This document shows positions 1-12,046 of a DNA stretch of 64,000 nucleotides, piece by piece (within the stretch, counting starts at the first letter, position 1; each line of letters begins with the position of its first letter). The notes under the pieces were generated by a model. It saw nothing but the letters and a program-made list of their open reading frames with translations. It made no database searches and had not been told where the DNA came from. This DNA is from Alnus glutinosa. Its lineage: Eukaryota; Streptophyta; Magnoliopsida; Fagales; Betulaceae. The stretch is from the NCBI RefSeq assembly GCF_958979055.1, contig NC_084886.1:41105654-41169653 (forward strand). Reading direction: 5' to 3'. The translations under genes and the position numbers were made by a program.

Positions 1-59
1 GCCACGTGGCAAATAATACACGTGGCTAAAATATTTTATTCAAATCACCAATTAGCCAC

Positions 60-129
<70 letters not shown>

Positions 130-1561
130 TTTCTCAGAAAATTGAAATTTTTCTTAATTTTTTTGAGGTTGAAATTTTAGCCACACGATTTATTGGTCAC
201 GTCGCCAATTGGCCATGTGGCACATAAGCCACGTGGCTAATTTATTTTAAGATTCTATTTTATTAGCCACGTTGCTAATTGGCCATGTGACACATAAATT
301 GCGTGACTAATTTATTAAAATTATTTTAATTTTTTTTTAAAATTTTAATCATAATTTTAGTCATGTGGTTTATTGACCACATGGCACATAAACCACATGG
401 CTAAAATATTCTCTTTTTTTTTTTTTTTTTTTTCAAGAATTAAAATTTTTTAAAATTTGAAATTTTAGCAACGTGCTTTATGGCCACGTCACTAGCCAAT
501 CGGCCACGTGACAAATAAACCATGTCGCCATTTGCATGTTTTAGGGGGAAGGAGTCCCGCGCACCTCTTGTTTGTTTTAAATTTGTCTTTGATTTCAATT
601 TTTTAATTTTTTTTTTGTTTCTTTTTAAAAGCCGGATCTGTCACTTGTAAACAAAAAAGGTGACAGTTCTGGCTTCTTAATAATTTTTTTCTTCTTTCTT
701 TCTTTGCTTTTCTTTCTTTTTTTCTTATTGTTTTCAACTCTCTCGTCTCTCCCTATCTTCTTCTTTTTTCCAACTCTCTCGTCTCTCCCCATTTTTCATT
801 AAAAAAATTTCTCACTTTGTTTGTATTTTTTTTTTTTTGTTTTTCAACAGACGACGACTCACCCCCACTCAGACGCACGATTCGATCGCCAACACCCAGA
901 GAAGCTCGTTTTTGTCGTTGGTGATGGAGAAGAGGCTGATGGTTTATGGGTCATTTTGATGGTAATTTTTGGTCTTTTTATTACTTTTTTTTTTTTTGGT
1001 CCTTTTTGTTAGTCACCGGAGTAGTTGGTGTCTTTTGGTGTTTTTTGCTCATTCTCGGCCAAATGGGTATTTTTGGAGTGGGTATTTTTGTCAATCGGTG
1101 GTTTTTCTTGCTAGCGTGGTTATTCTTGACGGCCCTTGCCGGATCTCGACGGCGAGTTGGACGAAGATCCGGCGCGGATCTCGCTGGATACATCGGCCCT
1201 TTTGGGAGAACCAGTGAGATATACGTACGTATACGTATATCGTATACAATATTAGGAAGAAAAGAAGAAGAAGAAGAAGAAGAAGAAAAGAACAGATCGA
1301 TATCTGTTCTTTTCATCTTCTTTTTTTTTTATTTTTTATTTTTAAATAAAAATAAAAATACATTTAGCCACTTGAGGGTGGCACGTGGCTAAATAGCCAC
1401 ATATATAAAAGGCCACGTCTCTAAATGTACATTTAGCAGCAATCGGATTCACCACGCGAAACCCACGTAACTAACTGCACGTGGTTAACAGTTAGCCACG
1501 TGTATGACCCTCATGCACGTGGTTAACTGCATGTGGCTAAAAAACAATTTTTTTTGTAGTG
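1..1561. mobile_element. 3' part of a CACTA (En/Spm-type) DNA transposon, left end outside window
   Basis: The right border reads TTTTTTTTGTAGTG ending at 1561, the usual CACTA terminal inverted repeat. From 1562 the sequence becomes homologous to unit 2 at about 27123. Positions 1-540 and 1365-1545 are filled with variants of TTAGCCACGTGGC in both orientations, as expected of the subterminal repeats that bind the element's own protein. The middle (about 550-1300) has different, partly GC-rich sequence with pyrimidine runs and no recognisable protein. It may be an acquired fragment. No transposase was seen, so this is probably a non-autonomous copy. The left terminus and target duplication cannot be checked here. 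Confidence 0.7.
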
Positions 1562-1871
1562 AAACTATTATTCAAAGCAAAAACGGTACAACACAGAAGT
1601 AGATAGACGGATGCATAGCAGAGAAGCCAAAATTGTTGATCTGGTCGGAAAACACCTACAAACAAAAGAAAAAACTAGAATGGGAAAGGGAAGGTAGGAG
1701 TGAGGAGTAGAAAATAAAAGGGGAAAGAGGAGAGAGCAAATTTGTTCTCGTCTCGTCTCATCTCAAATCTGTTTTCTGAGGGCCGGGGTGAAGTCTAGAA
1801 ATTCTCTATCATTTAACTTCTATATATATGTTATTATAAAATAGAAAAAAGAAGAAGTTATTATACTATAT

Positions 1872-3083
1872 AACTATAAGAAATTTGAACATTAGCGGTC
1901 AACTTTCTAGCGACGACACCAAAGTCGCCGCTAAAGATGCCTCATTAGCAGTGACAGTGGTGTTGCCACTAAAAAATTGCCGCAAATATACACTAGATCA
2001 TAGTGGTCGCCACTGATGATCATTCATCAGCTGCGACACTTATTGGTCGCCGCTAATAATCGAGTATTAGCGGTGACACTCACTCGTCACCACTAATGGT
2101 CGATTATTAGCGGTGACCCTTGTTTGTCGTTGTTAATAATAGGTCAATAGCGGCAACTAAAAGTCGCCACTATTGACCCTACACAATTTTTTTTTTAAAA
2201 AAAAATCAAATTTATTAGCAGCGACTTTAGCAGTGACCTATAAAAGTCGCCGCTAATAATGGGTCAATAGCGGCGACAATAGGGGTCACCGCTATTGACC
2301 ATACACAATAAAAAAATTCATTAGCAGCCACATCTAAAGTCGCCAGAGATGCTAGATCAATAGTTGCAACCTATAAACGTTGCCGCTAACAATGGGTCAA
2401 TAGCAGAGACAATTGGCGTCGCTGCTATTGACCCTACACTTAAAAAAAATGATAAATCATATTTATTAGCAGTGATATCTAAAAATCACTGCTAATAATA
2501 GGTCAATAGCAACGACAGCAATTGTCGTACCACGATTCATCACACATGATCGTACCACGGTCGATCACATAGATTGTACCATGATCGATCACACATTATC
2601 GTACCACAATCGATCACATAGATCGTGGTACGATCTATGTGATGGATCATTGTACGATCATGTGCGATGGCTCGGGTACGATCTATGTGATCGATCGTGG
2701 TACGATTTCTATGAATGATCGTGGTACGATCATGTGATTAATCGTTGTACCATCAATGTGATAGGTTGTGGTACGATCAATGTGATCGATCATGGTACGA
2801 TCTATGTGATGTAACGTGATACGATCTATGTGATCGATCGTGGTTCGATCTATGTGATAGATCGTGGTAAGATCATGTGTGATCGATCGTGGTACGATCT
2901 CTGTGATCGATCGTGGTACGATCTATATAATGAATCGTGGTATGATCATGTGTGATGAATTGTGGTACAATCATGTGTGATCGATCGTAGTACGATCTAT
3001 TGATCTATTGATCAATAGCGGCGATTATAAGACTTTTAGCGGCAACTTTTTGTCGCAGCTAATGATATATTTTTTTTGTAATG
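1872..3083. mobile_element. Degenerate CACTA-like element in unit 1
   Basis: The left end AACTATAAGAAATTTGAAC and right end TTTTTTTGTAATG are slightly decayed CACTA termini (CACTACAAGAAA...TTTGTAGTG). The copy is flanked by a 3-bp target duplication TAT (1869-1871 and 3084-3086). The corresponding unit 2 site (about 27800-27820) is empty. About 600 bp on the left and a short piece on the right carry alternating TAGCGGCGAC/GTCGCCGCTA subterminal repeats. The interior is a palindromic tandem array. No protein is encoded. It inserted into unit 1 after the segmental duplication. Confidence 0.75.
2523..3012. repeat. Tandem array of about 22-24 bp palindromic units inside the CACTA-like element
   Basis: Roughly twenty imperfect copies of a unit of the type GATCGTGGTACGATCTATGT follow each other. 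The orientation flips at about 2627: the first about 100 bp read GTACCACGATCGATCACA and the rest read as the reverse complement. A perfect 31-bp palindrome is centred at 2628 (2613-2643). The block could form a long hairpin. Confidence 0.85.
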
Positions 3084-3085
3084 TA

Positions 3086-3086
<1 letters not shown>

Positions 3087-3138
<52 letters not shown>
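3087..3138. repeat. (TA)n microsatellite
   Basis: This is a pure TA dinucleotide run of about 45 bp directly after the CACTA-like element. Similar runs lie at about 78-120, 8377-8412, 12015-12042, 16378-16460, 22409-22468 and 55318-55366. The short Tyr-Ile repeat ORFs over these runs are not genes. Confidence 0.9.
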
Positions 3139-3139
<1 letters not shown>

Positions 3140-3358
3140 TGCAAAAGGAAATTATTTTCCTTCACGAAGTTGAAAACATCTTTCTATATATAAATGGTGG
3201 TTTAATTAGTTCGGTTTTAATTAAAGAGAATAGTACGTCGTCCAATGTCTCATATTTCAAAAATAAACACGAATCGTAGTTCTCTCACATCGAAAACTCA
3301 ACTAAAGTTGGCTTGCTGGTACAAGAATTTCGTGAAGAAAGATAAAGCATAACCGAAA

Positions 3359-3484
3359 GAGAAATGATTCCTACATTCATTTCTCATAACAGTTCTAAAA
3401 TTTGTAAAAAAATAATAAAATATTACCAGCCACGTCAGCTTGTTGTGGGACTGTTGTAAAAAATGAATGTAGGAATCATTTCTC
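3359..3484. mobile_element. 126-bp foldback MITE, Mutator-like target duplication
   Basis: The ends are a good inverted repeat (GAGAAATGATTCCTACATTC and its complement). A 9-bp flanking duplication TAACYGAAA (3350-3358 and 3485-3493) fits a Mutator-like mover. Unit 2 has the clean empty site at about 28030, so insertion followed the duplication. It is non-coding. Confidence 0.8.
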
Positions 3485-3493
3485 TAACTGAAA

Positions 3494-5055
3494 TATACCA
3501 CGTGTGCATGATTTCGTAATGTACTTGCTAGCTTAATTAGCTTCATGGCATCAATATAAGGCTCATCTTTTACACAAACAGTAGAGTTGGACTAGTAGAT
3601 ATTAGTCTATTTTTTTCAGGCATTGACGCTGGCCGCCATGGTCAAATTCTCCATATCTTTGTTGACAATATTCCCACGCAGCCAAAAGAGACTACGTATA
3701 TATCTCTGACACGTACGCATGTTGATCAACATGAGTTTGGTCTGATTACATGCACCCAGAAATAGATCGATTAGACGTATATATCTCTGACACGTACGCA
3801 TGTTGATCAAGATGAGTTTGGTCTGATTACATGCAATTAGACTTATATATATATATTTCACTCATTTTTAAACTTGATGCGAGATCGACCCAAACTCTCT
3901 CACTCGTATATGGGTTAAAACTCTCTTTTAATTAGTGAGACTCATGATATATAATGTTTAATTGAAATGAGGGCCATGGTAAATGACCGAGACAAAGTTC
4001 GAAATTGAAATTTTTGTTTTGATTATATTAAATCATTATTTATTCCAATATTTTAAGATAATAAGAAAAAGTGAATTTAAATATTTTAATAATTATTTTA
4101 ACGCATCGATCAAAGACAAAACTGTTTTTAATTTGACCAAGAAAATGAAGAAATTGAATATTATGTTAATCATTTAATAAATATTTTAACGCATAGATCA
4201 AACACAAAATTGTTCATTGTTTGATCAAGAAAATGAAGAAATTGAATATTATGTCCTCAAGATTATCAGGTTGCCCTTAAAAGAGAAATGCTAAATTAAA
4301 ACGTACTTAAATTGTCAAGTATATAATCAATCCTTCAAATAGAAAAGTATTACTTGAGCTGAATTGGTGTATATATATGTTAATTATGTCGGGCACTACT
4401 ACAATATCATTTAATTTAAACTATTAATGTTACGTGCCAAGTATATGGGAAAGAGACATCTACCTTATTATATTATTTTTTTACAAGAAATATGGGTTTT
4501 CCCACACGCTTCATCAAAGCACATGCATAGACTAAAATTTGGACTCGTTTACGAAGGAAAAAAATAAAATAAAAAATCAAGTATTAATTTCATTGAACAT
4601 TTTGGTTGGACATCTAAGTCACATTTTCAATTACGTACCACCTTAGAGGTGGGGTAGAGGGGTGGCAGGTTTAGACTTGGAGTGTTCACAAGTACTCTGT
4701 CAAGTAACGTATCAAACTGAATCTATGCTTAAATTAGGCCAGGGTTGTGATCAATTTGTGTTTGTATTTGTTTCTTGTTTTTTTTTTGGGATGAATGTTT
4801 GTGTTTGGTTTAACTCGTACATGTTGAGCTATATATATAAATGTATATACATAAGATTATATAGCTTAATTCTAACTGAATCCATTTAATTAAATAAGTC
4901 AAATTCTTTTAATATAATTTTTAAATTTCATGTTGAGTTTATGGATTGTGTAAAAAATTAACCGCTCTAGTGTCGTGTGTCGAGTTCAAATCCTATTGAA
5001 GAATGAATATAAAATCATATAGGTCAATTTTAATCTAATTGGGCCGGGGATTGGG
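3494..5055. other. Intergenic upstream region of DMP copy a
   Basis: No gene is seen here. The stretch matches unit 2 (about 28050-32690, interrupted there by three insertions). In a more diverged form it also matches the region upstream of DMP copy c (about 19600-21540). Shared landmarks include a block with AAATATGGGTTTTCCCACAC at about 4486, 20872, 30925 and 51465. Part of 3700-3840 is an internal direct repeat of about 85 bp with the core GACACGTACGCATGTTGATC. Confidence 0.6.
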
Positions 5056-5078
5056 CTCTATATATTAATATATATACC
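5056..5078 (+). promoter_or_regulatory. Putative TATA region of DMP copy a
   Basis: A CTATATATTAATATATATA stretch lies about 60-80 bp before the ATG at 5135, with a plausible 5' leader between. The same sequence precedes the unit 2 copy at 32691-32713. The spacing suits a plant core promoter. The start of transcription is inferred. Confidence 0.45.
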
Positions 5079-5134
5079 CCCAGAAGAGTTAGCTGTGATC
5101 ACTTGCAAGAATCCCACCAAACACAATCGATCCC

Positions 5135-5755
5135 ATGGGTGCAGCTAGCTCTTCCTCCAAGTCCACAGGAAGCTCCCAAAAAACCATTCAAGAAAAAACA
5201 TTATCAGGAGTTGGCAACCTCATCAAGCTCCTCCCGACCGGCACTGTCTTCCTGTACCAGTTCCTCAGCCCTGTCTTGTCCAACAATGGCCACTGCAAAA
5301 CCATCAACAAGTACCTCACCGCCATTCTTGTTGTTCTCTGCGGTTTGTCTTGCTTCTTTTCTTCCTTCACAGACAGCTACGTTGGAGATGACGCTAAAAC
5401 ACACTGCGGGGTTGTAACAAGCAAGGGTCTTTGGCCCTCGCCGGAGTCTAAGAAGGTTGACTTGTCGACGTATAAGCTTCGGTTTGCGGACTTCGTCCAC
5501 GCCTTCTTCGCTGTGATTGTGTTTGCTGCTTTGGTGCTTTTGGATGGAAATACAGTTGGGTGCTTCTATCCGGTGTCTGAGTCCACTGAGAAGACTTTGC
5601 TCCAGGTGCTGCCACCTGTTGTTGGCGCGGTTTCTAGTGTGGTTTTCGTGGTGTTCCCTAATAAACGCCATGGAATCGGATACCCTTCAAGTGAGACTTC
5701 GCAAGATTCCAAGTCTGGTGGAGAATTAAGTTTAGCATCGACGACGAAAGTCTAA
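5135..5755 (+). CDS. DMP: DMP (DUF679) membrane protein, copy a, unit 1
   Basis: An intact intronless gene of 206 residues. DMPs are small plant membrane proteins with four predicted transmembrane helices and both ends in the cytosol. Family members have been linked to endomembrane remodelling during senescence and, for the DMP8/9 clade, to sperm-egg fusion. Here a Ser-rich N-terminus (residues 3-14) precedes the hallmark [10 protein letters not shown] (33-42). Hydrophobic helices lie near 27-47, 61-79, 116-136 and 157-174. Other family blocks visible are [30 protein letters not shown] and [11 protein letters not shown]. The start is the first ATG (CCCATGGGT) after a TATA region. The short N-terminus and LPTGTVFL motif look more like the DMP1-7 group than DMP8/9, by recall only. 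It is nearly identical to 32818-33414 in unit 2. Its function in this plant is not shown by the sequence. Confidence 0.93.
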   Translation: MGAASSSSKSTGSSQKTIQEKTLSGVGNLIKLLPTGTVFLYQFLSPVLSNNGHCKTINKYLTAILVVLCGLSCFFSSFTDSYVGDDAKTHCGVVTSKGLWPSPESKKVDLSTYKLRFADFVHAFFAVIVFAALVLLDGNTVGCFYPVSESTEKTLLQVLPPVVGAVSSVVFVVFPNKRHGIGYPSSETSQDSKSGGELSLASTTKV

Positions 5756-7431
5756 GGAAGTTTGTGGTTGTGTTTGTGTGTGGTTTTTTTCTTCTTATTC
5801 TTTACCCTGTTGCCTTGTACGATTGTGCTCATGTTTCCTTGTCTAGAGGGTTTGAGTTTAATTGACATATATATGTTTGGTAGCTGTCATGAAGTTGTAA
5901 TTTGTAATTTATTCCTTGTAACAAGGGGTGTTTCATGTTTGGATTCAATTCAGTCCCAAAGGGAAGGCAATTCCATCTTCCACAAACTTAAAGGCCTCAC
6001 AGTCTAATTCTTCCACAAAATTAAAGCAAACAAAAGAGAATTCATGTCTTAACAAGGCTTTATGGGAGGATTAATTATGAGGAAGTATTAGAGTACTGTT
6101 ATGACTGGCCAATTAACATGGATGAAAGCTAGCTAGTAGGGATGTAGGCTTGTAGCAGATTCAAGGCTGTCATTTTATGTACGTACTCGAATGACTTTGT
6201 TATTTTGTTAGAACCGTACGTAATAGAAAAGAGAACTGAATCCTTTTCCTTTCTTTTTCTTTCTTGATCGAAGGTGAATACCCTTGGAGATGTTCGTAAC
6301 GGACTAATAGCATCATGAGTACAACCTGAGGGAGAGATTCATAGACAAAGCCAAAGATTGAATTTTAATGTGGTAGCTAGAATCTTTTTTGTTATATATA
6401 TATATATGGAGTCTTGTATTTTCATTTTTATTGGTATATAGTTGGGTAGTTGGGTCGTGATGATAAAGATCGATGAGATGATGATAAGAATCGGACAAAG
6501 TGCTGCTAGCAATTGTAATGACTCCGTTATTTTTTTTTGGAACAGTACTGTTGAAAAAGTTATAAACTCAAAAATTTTAACAAACATGACCGCATTTTCT
6601 TGTATGAATGTTAATGTCAGTAATTAGAATAGTAATTTGTATGATTAAATTTATTATTTTTTATTACTTTAAATTTTTAGAATAATTAGTGATGTATTGG
6701 ACTATACTTATTAAGTGGGATTTTAATTAAACTAGAAAATGTGGGAAAAAAAAATTATTACTAACAAGAATTTGTAGCGTATTATTATTATTTTTTTTTT
6801 CTGCGGCGACCAACCAACAAAAGGGAAGTATTGTTTTCACGGGGGTTTGCTTTAAACTTGTAGTTGTTTACATCTTTTATTTGTAAATGCCAATTCTTTT
6901 AGGATTTTTGGGTTTGAGACTAATTTTGGCCTAATGGTGATGATCATGACTGTTTTGACGCAGGCAACCAGTAAAACACGTCAGAAAAATTTTGGAAAAT
7001 CAGAGGCTTCTAATTCGCCGGAAATTTTGTGGAAGGGGCGCTAATTATTAGCTTTTTTAATGATGTTTACCGGAATGATTTTTTGGTATTTATATCCGGA
7101 TTTGTTATTTTGTGTGATGTTTATATATGATGTCTAATTTATTTTTCAGCTAGCTTTATCTGTTATTGTGCAGTGCGTATGATCGATCGGTGTTCAATTT
7201 GTTATCCGGACATTTTGCTCCGGTACAGCGGTACCGGCCGGTACATAAGAAAATTATAAAAAAAGTAAAATTAAAAATAATAATTGGTCTTCTGCTACTG
7301 CTAGGAAGTCAGCCACCTTCCTAGCACGTGAACCAGAAGGTCGTCTCTCTGGCGCATGGATCACGTGCCAGGAATACTTCTTCTTGGCGCATGAGGTATG
7401 TGCAGGAATTCTATCTTCCTAAACTTCCTGG
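5756..7431. other. 3' flank of DMP copy a, no further gene seen
   Basis: The first about 200 bp look like the 3' UTR of the DMP gene (T/G-rich, shared by all copies). The rest is AT-rich intergenic sequence that matches unit 2 (33415-35740) apart from a solo LTR and about 100 bp at 33740-33850 present only there. No conserved ORF was seen. Confidence 0.55.
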
Positions 7432-7612
7432 TAGGGACGGAACTAGTAGAGCCGACAGAGTCATGGCCTCCCTCAGTTTAAAAAAAAAAAGGAAGTAAAA
7501 AAAAATTTATGAGGTGAAAAAAAAAAAAAAAAAATTTTAGTCTATTAATCCTTGCCAACAAATTTTTTTTAACCCTTGGCTCCATAAGAGCTTAATTCTG
7601 GCTTTATCCCTA
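7432..7612. mobile_element. Short hAT-type MITE (present in both units)
   Basis: The element starts TAGGGACGGAACTAG and ends GCTTTATCCCTA. It is flanked by an exact 8-bp duplication CTTCCTGG (7424-7431 and 7613-7620), which indicates a hAT mover. The interior has A/T runs. The same insertion at the same site occurs at 35740-35912, so it predates the segmental duplication. Confidence 0.8.
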
Positions 7613-8109
7613 CTTCCTGGCGCGCGTGCATATATATATAAACACTAGGATCGTATTTTCTGGCATTTAATATAACTAGCTACGTACAAGCTGACGTTTA
7701 TTATAAGCTTGGAAGAGATTATATTTTTTATTTTTTTTTTGTAATAGAAATGATATTTCTACCCATCTCATTTTTAAATTTATCATTAGATTTATGAGAC
7801 CAACATAAGGTCTCACAAATTCAATTATGGATTTGAAACTTAATTGTATGAAGATGTGTAGGAAGTATAGGTGTATCAATTTTTTTTTTTGTAGTTATCT
7901 GTTTGTGGCCGAATGAGAAATGATCTTTTTACATCTCATATATATTTCATGTATATCTCTTTTTTAAATTAACAATTGAATTTAGGACTTATATATGAGT
8001 TTTACAAATCAAATAATTAATTTTAAAAAAAAAGACGTACAAAATATATATGTGTATCACGTCTTTGGCTGCATACCTCAACCAATTGGGACAAGGATTA
8101 CTTTGAACT

Positions 8110-8206
8110 AGAGGGGATCCGGTTAGTGTTAATGTAAAGACAAATTTGTCCATTCACATTTTATGAACAAATTTGTCCTTAAATTAACACCAACTTGATC
8201 CCCTCT
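8110..8206. mobile_element. About 97-bp hairpin MITE-like element
   Basis: The left arm AGAGGGGATCCGGTTAGTGT pairs with a complementary right arm ending GATCCCCTCT, with ACAAATTTGTCC near the middle of both arms. A target duplication was not identified. It lies in the part of unit 1 that is missing from unit 2. Confidence 0.55.
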
Positions 8207-8372
8207 TATTCATTTGTACCGGAGAAAATTCAAATGCCAATTTAATGGCCGGGGATCAGGAAGGAAAGTAAACGAATTGAAATGACATCCATCCATCCAA
8301 TTCTCTTTCATTTCATTTTACGTCAAAGAAGGCTCCCCTGTCTCGCTCAATAAATACCCCAAAAAATAGGAC

Positions 8373-8417
<45 letters not shown>

Positions 8418-8537
8418 GAAAAATCACTAAAAAGATTGCCTAACATTTAGACAAGTGGTATCTTAAAATGCTTCAAAGTGTTCATTTTAAGTTAAACGGT
8501 GAGTTTAGGTTTATGTTAAAATGTGATAGCAAACTTA

Positions 8538-9028
8538 GAGCACTCCCAATGGATTATCTATTTGCAACTTTAAGCTAGAATAGATAATAAAAGTGCTAAA
8601 AAGAGACTCCATCAGCTTATGTATTCCAACTCTATAATAGATTTTCCTTAATTCCATAAATAGTGGAACTCTACATGTAGAGTTATACTATTCACTTATC
8701 TATTTTTTTTATTCTTTATCTCCACTTTTTTAGCTTTGCTTTTTTCCTTTTTCCCTCCACCACTCCACGTTCTTTTTTTTTTTTTCTTCCTTTATAGTGG
8801 AGATTTAAGAGAAAGTGTGTAAAGTAGTGGAGTTATAAAGCGGGACCCACATGAAAAAAAAAAATACTATAATGAAATAAATAAATTAAAAATAATAAAA
8901 AAATAATATAGAGTTAAAAATAGATAATCGGATGTATAGTGCATTTAAAATTCATTAGCTAAACTAGATAAAATAAATTTTGATTAGCTATTCTAGATTG
9001 AAAAATACATAAACCATTGGGAATGCTC
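8538..9028. mobile_element. Tourist-like (PIF/Harbinger) MITE
   Basis: The ends GAGCACTCCCAATGG and CCATTGGGAATGCTC form terminal inverted repeats flanked by a TTA duplication (8535-8537 and 9029-9031), the signature of PIF/Harbinger. About 490 bp, non-coding, AT-rich interior. Confidence 0.75.
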
Positions 9029-9031
9029 TTA

Positions 9032-12014
9032 ATCCCTATTTGCATGCTAAGTAAAAACTGAATCCCTATTTTTTCTCTTAAAAAAAAAAAAAAAAAACTA
9101 AATCCATTTTGGTGTTAAACATGCGGTAGGCAACTCATTATGTATCGGTTTTTTTTTTTTTTTTTTTTTTTTTCTACAAACAAACTGAAACTAAAACGTA
9201 GTGTTTCATAATAACTATAACTGTTTACTACATTTTCAAAATCACAACCCTTTATAAAATTGTTCTCTGTACAAAATTCAAAATTATCTACTACCCCTTG
9301 GAGTTCGTCTTCAAATTTGATCAACCAAAAAGTTCTCTCTATAGATTTGTGGGGATCATATGTATTTTATTAGAGTATATATATTTTTTGATTTACGATT
9401 ATATGATTTTATGTTTTTTTTTTTTTATAATCTATATTTTGTTGTGTTCCTGCAAATGATGTTCTGCTTTTCTTTGCAGTGTTTAATATTATGCATCAAC
9501 TTTTCCACCTATTTTAATATATGTATGTATGTATAATTACAGAGTAAATTTATGGAGCGCAGAGTTGTTGGAGTATTCACTCACTTCTTTGAAAAAAAAA
9601 TAAAAAAGTCTGAACTTTTTAAATTGTCAAATGTGCGTCCAAACTTCAAATGAAACTATGCAAATAAAAATATTTACTACACTCTCAGCCCTTTACCTTA
9701 ATTAAAGCACAACAATTATGATTGTGTTTCTCGAAAAGAAAAGAAAAAGATTATGATTGTGTGATCATTTCTTTTTACCTTTACAAAATCGTTCTATACA
9801 AAAAATACAGTAATTTTTTTTTTTGTTTTAATGGAAACCAACGCTACTTGAGAATTTAATTTGACTTATCGCCTCCGAAACCATTTTGTAGGAAATGAAT
9901 CCATCTCAAATTCCAGTAAAAACTCAGGTATTGTATTGTTATTAATTTATTATTATCATTCTCATTATTCAAAAGCTAGAAGCGAGAGACTTACGGGATT
10001 CTTCAAATCTTTACTCTGCCGTATTAAACGTAAGGATTCATTTCTAGATTTTATTTCTTTTGTAAGAAAATAGAGGTTAATAAATGCCTTTATGCAATAT
10101 ATGATTAGTATTTTCTATTTTTTGTTTTTGTTTTTGTTTTTTTTTTCCCTTCTAATTTATATATTATTTTTTCTTTCGTAAATTTTACAATAAATTTAGT
10201 AAAATTATGGTGAGAGAGAAAGATTCACATCATTGTGTTTTACACAAAGTGTGACGATTTTTTAGTTTACATTGTTATTTATTAATTTTTTAAATCCTTT
10301 TTTTTTTTTGGAATGTGTAATACACATTGTTTACGTACTTAATTGATGGACGACATTGCTTTTAAGGTTTCATTAGAATGAGAAAAATTATATATAAAAT
10401 ACAGTTATTTTTTGTTATATTAGTATGTTTGATTCTTTGTTTTTTGTCAAAATAAATAATGCTCTTACTTTCTTACTCTTTTATATAAGTGGTTTTTGAT
10501 TTAGCCTATAGCAAAAATTTGAGGTACACATACACTCCATAATTTTTGTTTGCTTTCTTAGAATCAGAAAAATATATAGCAAATAATTATTTTCCATTAT
10601 TTGAGTAAATTCTCTCTCTCTTTATTTTTTTTTTCTCCTTTTTTTTGTCTTTTTTTTTTTTTTTGGTCAGGTTAGTATGTTATCGTTTTTTGTTTTTTAT
10701 TTTTTTTTTATTTTTGTTATAATTTATATATTATTTTTATTTATGTTCTAAAAGTAGTTTATAGATATTTTTATTTTTATTTTTTTAACGTTATATATGC
10801 AAAGGATGATCGTAAGAAAAATCTATATTTGACAGAATTTATTCCTATACCTATGAGGTTATGAATTTATTGTAATTGGAGAAAATATACAATAAAAGAA
10901 AAATAAAATTATTTTTATACTATATGGCTATTTTCATTTTTTTTTTCGTTTGTCATATGTTTTCATTTTTTGTCCTTATTTTATGTTTCTAATTTATATA
11001 TTATTTATTATTTTTTGCTAAAAGTATTTTCTTTTATGATATATATGTGAAGGATGGTGGTTGAAAGAAAAAAAAAAAAAAAAAATCTCATTTTGTTGGG
11101 ACTTCATGCTATACCTATTAATTTCATTGAAACCGAGAAAAATGTACAAAAAATATAAATCTTATGTTTCAATTTTTTGTCCTTATTTTTTGTTCTAAAT
11201 GTAGTTTCTTTTGCGTTATACATGCAATACATATATACACTTCTAGAATGTTGAATGAGTTACACTTCATTTCATATTGCCCTCAATTTTAAAGGTAATA
11301 AGAAAACAATATTTATAAAAACGATAATATAATATTTGGCTTCATGTTTGATGGTTTATAAATTGTTTATTATTTATTATTTGATTATGGTGAGAGTGCG
11401 ATTTCTTTAGTTTAAATATGTTAATTGTTAACAAAATTTTCTTTTGGGTTTCTTTTGTAAATATTGAATACAAGTTATAGCAATGATGTGAGTATACTAT
11501 TTTGTTCTTTGTTTTTGTGAATTCCTATATTATGTAAAAGGTCTCTTGAATTAACTTCTATAAAAATTGAATAATGTGATTACTTATAAAAAAAATTTGA
11601 ATATATACGATTTATTTTGATTCCTTACAAGATAATTTACAATACACATTTACTCATTTTCAATCCTATTTCTAAATTTTTATTTTATTTCTTAAATTAA
11701 ATGTAACATTCTAATTTGTTATGCAGTTTTAATTAGTAAAAATCTACGCATGACTCGGGTTATATGCTAGTATTATATAATATATATATACTTATCCCAC
11801 CATATAAGTACAAAACTACGTACCCCACCAAGATATACATTCATACATTTGTTTTTATTACAAAATAGGCGAATTAAAAACCTAACAAGAATGTCTTGCA
11901 TTTCTTTTCCTATTATTTAATCGATATCCTTTGCCTACTATTTCAATCGATCACCCGATCGATGACCGATTCAAGAAATGAATATAAAAGTAGATACAAG
12001 AAAAATGTGGCAAG

Positions 12015-12046
<32 letters not shown>

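Noticed and set aside
946-1392. ORFs of 82-148 codons in the CACTA core
   Set aside because: Phe-rich and Glu-rich translations of T-runs and a GAA repeat. They overlap in three frames without a consistent protein.
2523-3012. Possible CRISPR-like array
   Set aside because: Units are contiguous, palindromic and variable, without unique spacers. The context is a plant CACTA element.
5204-5671. Long antisense ORFs over DMP genes (5204-5671, 32887-33354, 51901-52401; 155-166 codons)
   Set aside because: They mirror the DMP coding strand in the three intact copies. Openness follows from codon use, with no independent family match, start context or promoter.
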